Made by a program: the position numbers and the translations under genes
Source of the DNA: Pichia kudriavzevii
Lineage: Eukaryota; Ascomycota; Pichiomycetes; Pichiales; Pichiaceae
Direction of reading: 5' to 3'
DNA: 64,000 bases
Assembly: GCF_003054445.1 (NCBI RefSeq)
Contig: NC_042507.1
Coordinates: forward strand, 992,001-1,056,000
The notes under the pieces: generated by a model
Told to the model about the DNA's origin: nothing
The model's input: only the letters and a program-made list of their open reading frames with translations
Databases searched by the model: none
In this document: positions 10,149 through 18,931 of the stretch, one piece after another
Layout: the number at the start of each line of letters is the position of its first letter
Position numbering within the stretch: position 1 is the first letter of the stretch

Positions 10149-10246
10149 TGAAAGACAATTAAATTGAAAATCTATATGAAAAAGTGTAAAAGTATCTATA
10201 AACATAAATGTAAAGTATTTGAAAAGTTTAAAGGAGTGACTAGAGT

Positions 10247-13072
10247 TTACCAGATATTATTTTTTGAGCTGTTATCAGTTGAGTTGTTGTGGTTAGGGTT
10301 ATTGCTATTGGTATTGATACTTTTGGTCTTTAAAGCTGAAAAGTGAGATTGATTGACACTAGAGTTTGTGTTTGTGTTTGTATTTGTATTTGTGCTAGTG
10401 TTTGTGTTGCTTTTTGTGTTGGAAGGTGAGTTAGATTCTATAGTAAATAACTCTGCACTATAAATTCCCGAGTCAACCAAATCAAAATGCCAATCATTTA
10501 AAAAGCTCACCATAGATTGTACAATTTGAGAAAATTGCTGAGACATCACTATCTGTGACTGCGTTTGATCATTTAACCTTTCAGCGTTGGATATGTTAAA
10601 GTTAAAACTAAATGCGTGTGGATAATAATAGAGTATAAATGAATCATACTGATCCTCCGATTTTATTTCAAGTTCAACATTATAGAGGATTTTCATCGGA
10701 ACAACTATATTGTTGAGAAAACTTATTTGTAAGTTCGAAACCGAATCCATTTGTAATAAATGAGCTTTATCTAACTTTATAATTTCAATTAAAGAATCAA
10801 TATTGGATGACTTGTTGATTTTGAATCTATAAGAATAAGGAATAATTTTTTTCAATTCTGAAAAGCATAATTTAGAGTTGTTTTCTACTCCGTAAATTTC
10901 AATAATCACAGATTCCTGATTGTTTGAAATGGAGTCCAATGGAGGATAGCTGATAAAGGTGTTTGTTTTTTTTTCTAATTCTGTGATAAAATTAGTTGGT
11001 TTTTTCCTGTTAATATTGAACAAAATATTGAATTCAGCACTGGTCAATAACTTCCACTGTTGTAATGACAGTCTAACAGTTGTCGATGAGTAACTGTTTC
11101 TCTTCACTTTATCAACCAGCTTTTCAAGTTCCAATTTAGCCAAAGGAATCTCGGATTTATTTTTTGATGGACATTTAATTATAACGTTATTTTTTCTGAT
11201 AAAAGATTGTTGGAAATTTGTTGACTGTAGAATATGCTGTGAATCTAAAGTTTTGTCAGATAGCTCAAAGGAATTTGAGAACTTAACAAACACATTAAAT
11301 TTTCTCATGATAATTTGGATTGTTTGGCCCCCAACACCAATTATCTGTCTATGGAAAGATTCCGGAACATTGAAATGAAAAATGGTTGGTAATTCATCTT
11401 CAAATAAGCCCAATCCGACTACAGCATCCATCAATTCATTTCCAGAAATTTCAACGATAAAATTTTGATCATTAAATGGTAACAACTTGATAGAAACCGC
11501 AGACATATTGATGATTTTGATGATTTTTCCATTTTTCTTGCCCGCTATAAAGTCTTTCTCCTTGTTGGTTAACTCAATTTGATACTGAACAAATTGGTTT
11601 GAGAACGAAGAACCACTATATGTTTCAAACTGTGTTAAACAATTTGTAGCTATCTTAATGTTTTCCGAATTACCCATAAGTTGAAAAATGTATTTATTAT
11701 CCACTTTCGAACAAGTAACAAAACAGTTAGAATTGAAAGTTAATGAATCATTAAAATTGAGTAGTTTGTTAATATCGATCGGATGATCAGAATTTGATTG
11801 AACTGTAAACTCGACTTTTTCCGAATAAAATGATGATGCCTTGTTAGTCAGTTCATCAATCAAGATTTCAACTTCTTCTATTGAATTACCTTGAACAGTA
11901 ATCAAGTCACCGATTAATGAGCTCTTATTATTATTCCTGTTACTGCTGCTACCTTTGTTTGTATTATATTGGTTAACCTCGTTGTTATCAATCGATTGGT
12001 ATCCAAGGGGAGGAAGCGATAAATAACAAGATGTTTTGAACATCATTTCGTCGAAAAGATCACAATTCTGTTCAACTAACTGACTTATGATAAGAATCTC
12101 CCTTTTAACGGGTAGAATAGGTAGCTGTTTGATGAAAGGGTTGTTAGTATAATTAATAATCATATCTGATAACCATTTCTTAGCTAATAAAACTTGTGAT
12201 CTCAAACCAGTAATGAAAATTTTTGGGTTTCTTGATTCCACTTCTAAGGAATTATTATAAAAAAGTTCTGGTAGTAAATTTGGCAGATAAATATTACAAT
12301 TGGTTTGTTTGATTATTCTTTTGAGCGTTGACATATTTGTGCCGCAAATCAAAGGAAGAATGGAAATTGAAGATAGTTCTAAATAATCGGAGAAAAAATT
12401 TGGATTCATATCATCAATGAATAAATTTATTTTATTCTCAGTTACCTTGACTTGGTCTCTGTAACCCACAACTGAAATTGTAAAAGTCGAAGCTAGTGTA
12501 TCAGAGCGCTCAATATAAATTGATGTCTTATTGAATTGTGAAACACTATTAATAAAATTAATCAGCTCAACCTTGATTTCATTGTTAATAAAGCAATGTC
12601 TGTTCGTTCTTGGATCAATTGTTATGGTTGATTTCAAGATTTTGGAATATTTTTGAAAAATTTGTAACTTAATACTATTCATTTCACTTCTATAACTGTG
12701 TTTGCCAATAATTGAAATAGATAATTTCATGTTTGAAAGCCTGAATTCATTAAGGATCACAATAATACCATAAGATGCATACGATTCATTTAGTTGATTA
12801 ACAACTGATCTTAGGGATACCAGGTTATCAAAAATCAGTGATTTGTCATTAAAAGAGTTGCTATTGTGCACGTTATTGGAACTACTTAGAGAAGAACCCG
12901 AGGGATCAAAGAGATTCTCGTTTGCTGTTGTCGACGGTTGCTTGAATCTCCAATCAGAGTGGATTAGAGATTCATGGTAAATGTTATGTGAGGGTTTGAC
13001 AATACACTCATATGGAAGAGTGAAAGAAATAATCATTTTGTCATCCTGATTTTTAGACTTCTGGTATAGCAT
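10247..13072 (-). CDS. KH-domain RNA-binding protein, YLL032C-like
   Basis: The protein has 941 residues, starting at the ATG at 13072; the open frame continues upstream from a TTG but not from an ATG. It holds a clear KH domain near residues 565-610 with the GxxG loop in HRQIIGVGGQTIQIIMRKF, and more diverged KH-like repeats on either side. This layout matches S. cerevisiae YLL032C, a cytosolic KH protein found with ribosomes, whose job is not settled. The last 60 residues are Ser/Thr/Asn low complexity encoded by tandem TTTGTG/TTTGTA-like hexamers (+ strand), so length variation between strains is likely. Nearby on the other side is the choline kinase gene, transcribed away. Confidence 0.75.
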   Translation of the reverse strand: MLYQKSKNQDDKMIISFTLPYECIVKPSHNIYHESLIHSDWRFKQPSTTANENLFDPSGSSLSSSNNVHNSNSFNDKSLIFDNLVSLRSVVNQLNESYASYGIIVILNEFRLSNMKLSISIIGKHSYRSEMNSIKLQIFQKYSKILKSTITIDPRTNRHCFINNEIKVELINFINSVSQFNKTSIYIERSDTLASTFTISVVGYRDQVKVTENKINLFIDDMNPNFFSDYLELSSISILPLICGTNMSTLKRIIKQTNCNIYLPNLLPELFYNNSLEVESRNPKIFITGLRSQVLLAKKWLSDMIINYTNNPFIKQLPILPVKREILIISQLVEQNCDLFDEMMFKTSCYLSLPPLGYQSIDNNEVNQYNTNKGSSSNRNNNKSSLIGDLITVQGNSIEEVEILIDELTNKASSFYSEKVEFTVQSNSDHPIDINKLLNFNDSLTFNSNCFVTCSKVDNKYIFQLMGNSENIKIATNCLTQFETYSGSSFSNQFVQYQIELTNKEKDFIAGKKNGKIIKIINMSAVSIKLLPFNDQNFIVEISGNELMDAVVGLGLFEDELPTIFHFNVPESFHRQIIGVGGQTIQIIMRKFNVFVKFSNSFELSDKTLDSQHILQSTNFQQSFIRKNNVIIKCPSKNKSEIPLAKLELEKLVDKVKRNSYSSTTVRLSLQQWKLLTSAEFNILFNINRKKPTNFITELEKKTNTFISYPPLDSISNNQESVIIEIYGVENNSKLCFSELKKIIPYSYRFKINKSSNIDSLIEIIKLDKAHLLQMDSVSNLQISFLNNIVVPMKILYNVELEIKSEDQYDSFILYYYPHAFSFNFNISNAERLNDQTQSQIVMSQQFSQIVQSMVSFLNDWHFDLVDSGIYSAELFTIESNSPSNTKSNTNTSTNTNTNTNTNSSVNQSHFSALKTKSINTNSNNPNHNNSTDNSSKNNIW

Positions 13073-13776
13073 GATACAATGTAAAACTGAAAAAAATGGT
13101 AAGATAAAAAGTAAAAAAAAGAACCGCAAAAAGCAAAAGATATTCTAGATGTAAACTGGGTTAATGAATGTGTTATAGTAAAGGAGCGTTGGTGTATCTG
13201 GTAGTGATATTCTCAAATGATTTGCAAAGTTAAAAGAAAAAAAAATATAGCCGTGATTAAAGCCAAGGACTAATGGTACTATTTTGTATTTTTTTTTTTT
13301 TTTGATTTACGAACTGGAAGTGAAGGTCTAAATGAAAGGATCAGATACTTTCTGGTATGGGAGGGTACTATAATGGAATGGGTGGCTTTTAAAGGGGTAA
13401 GTTGAAAGGTTCACGAGGATAAACGGTGCGATCTATGGAGAAATATGTGTAAACTTGAGGTTTCACTGAATAAAGATGTTTGTAGTTTTGTTGTTGGGAG
13501 ACTGTGATTTCCCTCTCACTCTCCCGTTCTCTTTCACTCTCCCACTCCACGAGAAAGTTTATTCTTCCACAAATGAAATTCCGCGATTGAGTTTTTCAGA
13601 TAATTCAATTCTTCATTTGAGAGGGGACTCTCAATGTATGTGACGTGCCACTGAATTTTTCCGTTTACAGGTTGAATGACAATTCAAAAAACAAAGCCCT
13701 GCCATGTTACGACATGCTATAAGTTGTACTTAGAGACAGATTTGCTGTCGCGAAACCACATATTCTTTGTTGTTGT

Positions 13777-13787
13777 GCATGTGAAAA
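13777..13787 (+). promoter_or_regulatory. UASINO (inositol/choline-responsive element), Ino2-Ino4-type E-box
   Basis: GCATGTGAAAA fits every position of the yeast ICRE/UASINO consensus SCAYRTGAARW. It lies 33 bp upstream of a TATAAAAT and about 170 bp upstream of the choline/ethanolamine kinase ATG. In S. cerevisiae CKI1 is itself controlled through such an element by Ino2-Ino4 and Opi1. Whether the same factors act in this yeast is inference. Confidence 0.6.
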
Positions 13788-13819
13788 TTGACTATTTGAA
13801 GAAATGGTTTCCGCTTCGA

Positions 13820-13827
13820 TATAAAAT
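13820..13827 (+). promoter_or_regulatory. TATA box of the choline/ethanolamine kinase gene
   Basis: TATAAAAT lies 133 bp before the ATG, just downstream of the UASINO match. That is the usual order and spacing for a regulated yeast promoter. Confidence 0.5.
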
Positions 13828-13959
13828 ATGCGTAAGTATACACTTGCAATGCAATGTAACGCAGTATGAACACAATAGCCGCCTATTATACCCAGAAGGT
13901 TTCCTCATTAACTTGTCGAATTGCTTCTTGATTGAAACGAGTAGCTGTAATAATTACAG

Positions 13960-15936
13960 ATGTCACCATTGGAGAGACCCACTTGTGTTAGGAGACACTC
14001 CTCAAACACCACCAGTCCTCATTTGAGACCAAGGAGAAGCTCCATTACCTCGTATAGCCAAACTTCTACAATTAGGAGTACAAGTCACACAAGAGGGCAT
14101 GGCACTGTTACAAGGCAACATTCGAACACCCCCTCAGCCATTTCACTATCCTCTCTGAATAATATCGGTGATCATCTAGTTTATAACAACCATCATCGTG
14201 CTCAAATTCCCCCAAAATCCCCCCGTTTATTAACGTCCTCAAATCCAACAATTACTCGTAATTCTAGCCACACCCGTTTTAGTCTCAACACTGCTCAACA
14301 CCGCTCATTTCAATCCAATGATATAAATGAAGATAACATTGACAGCGTTATTCTAAATGTCAACCTTGACAACTCTTTGCCTACAGATTATTTCAAACAA
14401 GATATTCTATCAGTCATAAAATCGTTAAAGATCCCCAAATGGAGGAAAATCGAAAAATCAAATTACAAGCAAATAGGTATTGATAGAATTAGCGGTGCAA
14501 TGACAAACTGTGTCTACAAACTCACATATTCAAATTACTATCCCCTTTTACTTAGAATCTATGGAGATATGGAGGATATTATTGACAGAAACTCAGAATT
14601 ATTGACATTGGTTAGACTTTCGAGGAAGAACATTGGTCCAAAATTGTTAGGGTGTTTCTCTAATGGTAGATTTGAAGAGTTTTTGAATAACTCAATTACA
14701 CTGAATAAATCTCAAATCAGAGATCAGAAAATCAGTAGAATGATTGCAAGAAGGATGAAGGAATTTCATTCCGGTGTTGAGTTATCATTTGACGAAATAA
14801 ACCAAGGTCCAAAATCTTGGATTTTGATTGAAAGATGGATAGAAATTGTAGACCAAATTATTCAAAAAGAAAATGCAGACGAAAATACTCAAAAATCTGT
14901 TTTTATGCTGAACTGGGAATCTTTTAAGCATTGTGTCTTCATCTATAAAGACTGGCTTTTCAGCAAGTACGATGTTCAAACTTTAAAAGATAGTTTGAGG
15001 TTCTGTCATAATGATGCACAATATGGCAATTTGTTATTCTACAATAAATCCGATGCTTTATCAATGGACGATGATGACACTAACAACAACAAAAACAACG
15101 ACGGCAACTACGATAAGAATAGCACATCCTACAAAGATACTATTGTTGCCGATAGTGAAATAACAAATTTATCTTTAGATCAGCTGTCGATTGGATCCCA
15201 CTCGACTAATCAAGAATTACCTTTAATCACAGAAAAAACATTTGAAAATGATACAAAACTAACTGTTATTGATTTTGAATATGCTGGACAAAACCCTGCT
15301 GCCTATGATATAGCAAACCATTTCTGTGAGTGGATGTACGATTATCATGATCCAGTTGAAAATTATAAGACAAATGAACTAAAATACCCATCAGTTGAGG
15401 ATAGAATTAATTATTTGAATTCTTATGTCAAATATGTGCCAGGTTCAACAACTCCAAATTTTAAGCCGGTGCAATTGTCTGAGTTACATCATGAGATATC
15501 TGAAAACCCCCCTAAACTGATTAAATCAATAAAATTGTCTGATTTGCCTAGCCAAGTTAAACAACTCTACAATGACATTATCTATTGGCGCTCAACTTCT
15601 TCTATTTTTTGGGCATTATGGGCTGTGATCAGTAGAGGCTCAATATCTTCAAGGCCCGTGCTTCCAAACAACACTGAAAATTTTGAGTTTGGGCCAAATG
15701 GGGAAACTTATAAAATAGTGAGTGAATTCGACCAGCTTGCCGATTGCAACTCCAGTGAAGATGAATATCTAGAACAAACTTTAGATGATGAATTTGATCG
15801 CCTTAAGTATGCATTGGGTAAAACTGGTATTTTCATAGGTGATATGATCCAATTGGGTTTATTAGAGGAAAAAGATGTTGATACGGAAAATAAATCTAAG
15901 ATTAAATACCTTGATGTGGAACTCCTGCCAATTTAA
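13960..15936 (+). CDS. CKI1: Choline/ethanolamine kinase
   Basis: The protein has 658 residues. It phosphorylates choline (and probably ethanolamine) with ATP, the first step of the CDP-choline (Kennedy) pathway, in the cytosol. The Brenner phosphotransferase motif FCHNDAQYGNLLF is near residue 350, and the choline-kinase motif VIDFEYAGQNPAAYDIANHF is near 435. Between them is a low-complexity Asp/Asn/Lys insert (about 368-400). The first 130 residues are Ser/Thr/Arg-rich and disordered, making the protein longer than S. cerevisiae Cki1 (582) or Eki1 (534). I use the CKI1 symbol, but a single gene may serve both substrates and Eki1 cannot be excluded. The UASINO and TATA box upstream fit phospholipid control. 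Confidence 0.88.
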   Translation: MSPLERPTCVRRHSSNTTSPHLRPRRSSITSYSQTSTIRSTSHTRGHGTVTRQHSNTPSAISLSSLNNIGDHLVYNNHHRAQIPPKSPRLLTSSNPTITRNSSHTRFSLNTAQHRSFQSNDINEDNIDSVILNVNLDNSLPTDYFKQDILSVIKSLKIPKWRKIEKSNYKQIGIDRISGAMTNCVYKLTYSNYYPLLLRIYGDMEDIIDRNSELLTLVRLSRKNIGPKLLGCFSNGRFEEFLNNSITLNKSQIRDQKISRMIARRMKEFHSGVELSFDEINQGPKSWILIERWIEIVDQIIQKENADENTQKSVFMLNWESFKHCVFIYKDWLFSKYDVQTLKDSLRFCHNDAQYGNLLFYNKSDALSMDDDDTNNNKNNDGNYDKNSTSYKDTIVADSEITNLSLDQLSIGSHSTNQELPLITEKTFENDTKLTVIDFEYAGQNPAAYDIANHFCEWMYDYHDPVENYKTNELKYPSVEDRINYLNSYVKYVPGSTTPNFKPVQLSELHHEISENPPKLIKSIKLSDLPSQVKQLYNDIIYWRSTSSIFWALWAVISRGSISSRPVLPNNTENFEFGPNGETYKIVSEFDQLADCNSSEDEYLEQTLDDEFDRLKYALGKTGIFIGDMIQLGLLEEKDVDTENKSKIKYLDVELLPI

Positions 15937-16103
15937 ACTAGGAAAATTCATTGGGGAAGACTATATTTACAAATAGAAACTATGTTTCCGGTTTATAGAT
16001 AATTTCTCTAAGTATATTGTACATGTATAAAGGCTATTTTTCGGAAGGGAAAGAGGACAAAAAATCAGAAAAAAAACTTTAAAGATTCGGCGGACTTAAT
16101 ATA

Positions 16104-16832
16104 CTATTCAAAGAAGTTATCCTCTTCCTTCTCCTTGGTATCTACCTTCATGTCATCAACATTTTGAATGGTGTTAGTAGTTTTTTTAGATGTGCCATTA
16201 TTCTTGTTGTTTGAGTCCTTCGCAACTTGTCCAGATAACCCTTCTTCTAAACTAATTGGCAGCTCGTTATTGGCTAATTGCTCTGCAAACATCTTCTTCA
16301 GGGCTTCCTTTCTTTGGTTAGCCCTGTTGATACCGTCTATTGCTTTCTTAGGTAAATTTTCAACGACAGTTTTTGTATATAAGGAAATATATTTTTCATC
16401 TTTTGGATAGTTTAAGATGTAAGCTAAATCAATCTTGCAATGTTCAAAAACACGTTTTGCCTTTTTGTATTGTTTCTTTGTATCTTTTCTTTCAGACTCA
16501 CCAGTAACTTCATTGAGCTTAGTCTCTAATTCTTCGACTTCTCTTTTGCTTTTTTTGTAAAACCTGATTGCTTTCTTCTTCTCAAAGAAACGAACTTTGT
16601 GATACCTAAGTGCAACCTTCTTCGCCTTTTGTTCGCTCTGTATTTTTTCTAGTTCCAACTTAAGAGTTGATAGTGCTCTTTCATTAGCGACTCTGACATC
16701 TGCCGGTAATGTGTCCTTCGTTAAAAGTCGTGAAATATCTCTGATTTTCTTTTTAATGCCAGAGCTTCCGTGCATTAGTGCTTTTGTTAAATCAACACTA
16801 GCTTGTGTACTATTTTCATTTCGTTTTGCCAT
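16104..16832 (-). CDS. EFG1: rRNA processing protein Efg1
   Basis: The protein has 242 residues, close to the family's usual length (233 in S. cerevisiae). It is a highly basic, mostly helical nucleolar protein of the 90S pre-ribosome, needed for early 35S pre-rRNA cleavages and 18S production. The diagnostic stretch is ILNYPKDEKYISLY near residues 138-151, after long Lys-rich coiled coil (KVRFFEKKKAIRFYKK). The C-terminus is disordered, ending in an acidic EKEEDNFFE. It should not be confused with the unrelated Candida transcription factor of the same name. Confidence 0.92.
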   Translation of the reverse strand: MAKRNENSTQASVDLTKALMHGSSGIKKKIRDISRLLTKDTLPADVRVANERALSTLKLELEKIQSEQKAKKVALRYHKVRFFEKKKAIRFYKKSKREVEELETKLNEVTGESERKDTKKQYKKAKRVFEHCKIDLAYILNYPKDEKYISLYTKTVVENLPKKAIDGINRANQRKEALKKMFAEQLANNELPISLEEGLSGQVAKDSNNKNNGTSKKTTNTIQNVDDMKVDTKEKEEDNFFE

Positions 16833-17090
16833 TATATTTCACTCAAGCTTTGTATGCTTTTGTTTGATATACAAAATGTCTAGTCGAGTTCTAGATGTCT
16901 TCTATCTACATGTGGAGTCGAAAAATTTCCTCCTTCAAAAAAACTCCTACAAAAAAAAAAAAAAAAAACTAACGCCTACCACTTTAGGAAATTGATTCTC
17001 TTTTTTTTTTTTTCATCCATGAAAGTATGACTAGTTCATGTTGATGTTTATGGTACATCTTGGAATAAGCTTGAACTAAAGGATTTTTTC

Positions 17091-18659
17091 TCAATTCCCT
17101 TCGATCTTCCCTATGAGGTCATTAGTTTTCTTTAGCTTGACTTTTCCATCTACAATCTCGACTTCGTACCCAGATTTTTCTAGGATTTTTTCGTTTTCCT
17201 GTGTTACCTCTACCTTCTTGGGTTCCAAAGATGCAACAAAAGCCTGATTTTCTGCATTATTCTCAAGAAGATACTTTAAGCATAAAATGCAGCGTTCTCG
17301 TATGAATGGTTCATTGACATCTAAGTTACAATTGTTTAATATTAAAATTAAACCACCATTTTCACGAACCAGGTCTTGTGATTCTTTGTCATTGTGAACA
17401 AGGTAAGTGATAATCTCAATTAGTATAGTTTTGACATTCCCAAAAACCTTTTTATCACCCATAGGAGATTCTAGATCTTTGAGTCTTCTACGCTCCGTAT
17501 TATTTTCAATAATCTGTAAAAAACAAACTATCTTTTCCACAAAATTGTACGACTTTAATGTTTCCAGAAATAATTTGTAAGGAAGTAAGTTCGATACTAT
17601 ATCTAACAACGATATAATAATACGATGATAGCAAGCTAATTTATTCCAATCCTCTTGATCCATTTTTCTGTTTTCTAACAACTCAATACAGTTCTTCTCG
17701 AATATTTCATAAAACTCAAGACACATCAAGCCAAGAGCAGCGTAATCTATATCATTTTCTTGTTCTTCTGTGCTAAATGCAAATTGTAAAACTATCAAAA
17801 ATGTAAATAGATTGTTACTATTTTTTTCTGGATCTGTCTGTGCCGATTTAAACATGTTCACAGCTAACGTCCCTTCATCAAACAGATGAACTATTGATTT
17901 TGCCAGAGTAAGGAAGACCTGGTAGTGATCAGGGTTAATTTCTCTTAAATTTTGAATATCTATTTGTGGATTTACATTCAAAATTCTTGAAATTGAACGA
18001 AAAATGTTGAGGAAAAATTCACAGTTATCCTTTAGTAGTAACTTCTTGGTATCGGAAGAACTACATAAGTGCTCAAGTTGAGGAAGAATCTGTTTTAACT
18101 CACACAAAGTTCCCACCGTTTGAAGCTTAGAAATTAAACATTTAAGACTTTGAGTCAGTAATTCAATACTTAAAGAATCTCTTGCTTGTTTATAACAGTT
18201 AAACAAACAGTGGAAACATACAATCATGACATCCAAAGCTCTGAGTTGTAGTGCTACTTCTGTATTAACGTCAATAAAACAAAACATATTGTGTAGAATC
18301 TTCACCAGGTATTCATTTTGCAAAATGTTTATAGCATGTGAATGCCTATTAGACTCCCGATACGATATCGAAAGATTTCTAATTAGTAATGTGATACCTT
18401 TTATCAATCTAAGGTCATTTTCACTAAAAGAAATTTCCTTGTGTTCTATTTTCTTTAAGATCTCAATAGTAAGCACCCATATATCCTCACATTTAGATAG
18501 GCTAATAGTATACTCCCACATCGCCTTGTTCTGCATCATCATCGAAGTTTTCCAGATAATTGTCCCCAAACTTTCGATAAGAGATTCCACGTCACATTTC
18601 TCTCCTTGGAAGTAATTATCAACAGCAACTAAAACGGTGCACTCCTTTACTGTCTTCAT
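17091..18659 (-). CDS. CTR86: Ataxin-10-like protein Ctr86
   Basis: The protein has 522 residues, all helical armadillo-like. Near the C-terminus is the ataxin-10 domain signature: LIEIITYLVHNDKESQDLVR, then GGLILILNNCNLD and PFIRERCILCLKYLL. S. cerevisiae Ctr86 is 563 residues and essential; it was named for a link to copper transport, and the molecular role is not firm. The gene lies between two ribosome-biogenesis genes on the same strand, with 258 bp separating it from EFG1. That gap has A and T homopolymer runs near 16950 and 17000, typical of nucleosome-poor yeast promoters and terminators. Confidence 0.88.
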   Translation of the reverse strand: MKTVKECTVLVAVDNYFQGEKCDVESLIESLGTIIWKTSMMMQNKAMWEYTISLSKCEDIWVLTIEILKKIEHKEISFSENDLRLIKGITLLIRNLSISYRESNRHSHAINILQNEYLVKILHNMFCFIDVNTEVALQLRALDVMIVCFHCLFNCYKQARDSLSIELLTQSLKCLISKLQTVGTLCELKQILPQLEHLCSSSDTKKLLLKDNCEFFLNIFRSISRILNVNPQIDIQNLREINPDHYQVFLTLAKSIVHLFDEGTLAVNMFKSAQTDPEKNSNNLFTFLIVLQFAFSTEEQENDIDYAALGLMCLEFYEIFEKNCIELLENRKMDQEDWNKLACYHRIIISLLDIVSNLLPYKLFLETLKSYNFVEKIVCFLQIIENNTERRRLKDLESPMGDKKVFGNVKTILIEIITYLVHNDKESQDLVRENGGLILILNNCNLDVNEPFIRERCILCLKYLLENNAENQAFVASLEPKKVEVTQENEKILEKSGYEVEIVDGKVKLKKTNDLIGKIEGN

Positions 18660-18931
18660 ATTTATCGTATAGTCTAGTAGCCTTTATAGCTCAGCTTCTA
18701 TCTACTAAAAAAAAACATGAAAATACTTCATAACAAAAAAAAACATCGTAGATATAAAGGTGGATTAGAAATTTACTTTTTCTTTACTTTTCCACAAGCA
18801 CATCATAGAAAGTAGGCACGCCTTTGAAAGTGGCTCATACCATCATACCAGCTAGCCAACTGGTGACAGTATTCAATTACTAAATATACAATGGGCTTTT
18901 CTTCGTTTATTAACGGTATATAAATAATGAA

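Larger units (their letters stand above)
13073..13959. other. Long divergent intergenic region between KH-protein gene and choline kinase
   Basis: This 887-bp spacer separates two divergent genes. It contains a 14-T run near 13290, a pyrimidine-rich patch of CTCTC/CACTCTC repeats at about 13512-13548, and the choline kinase control elements listed separately. No RNA gene is visible. A 116-codon ATG frame at 13676-14026 overlaps the kinase start out of frame and is judged non-coding. Confidence 0.7.

Noticed and set aside
13676-14026. 116-codon ATG frame overlapping the start of choline kinase
   Set aside because: It has no recognisable content, lies in another frame over the kinase start, and begins upstream of the likely TATA box, so it is probably not on the mRNA.
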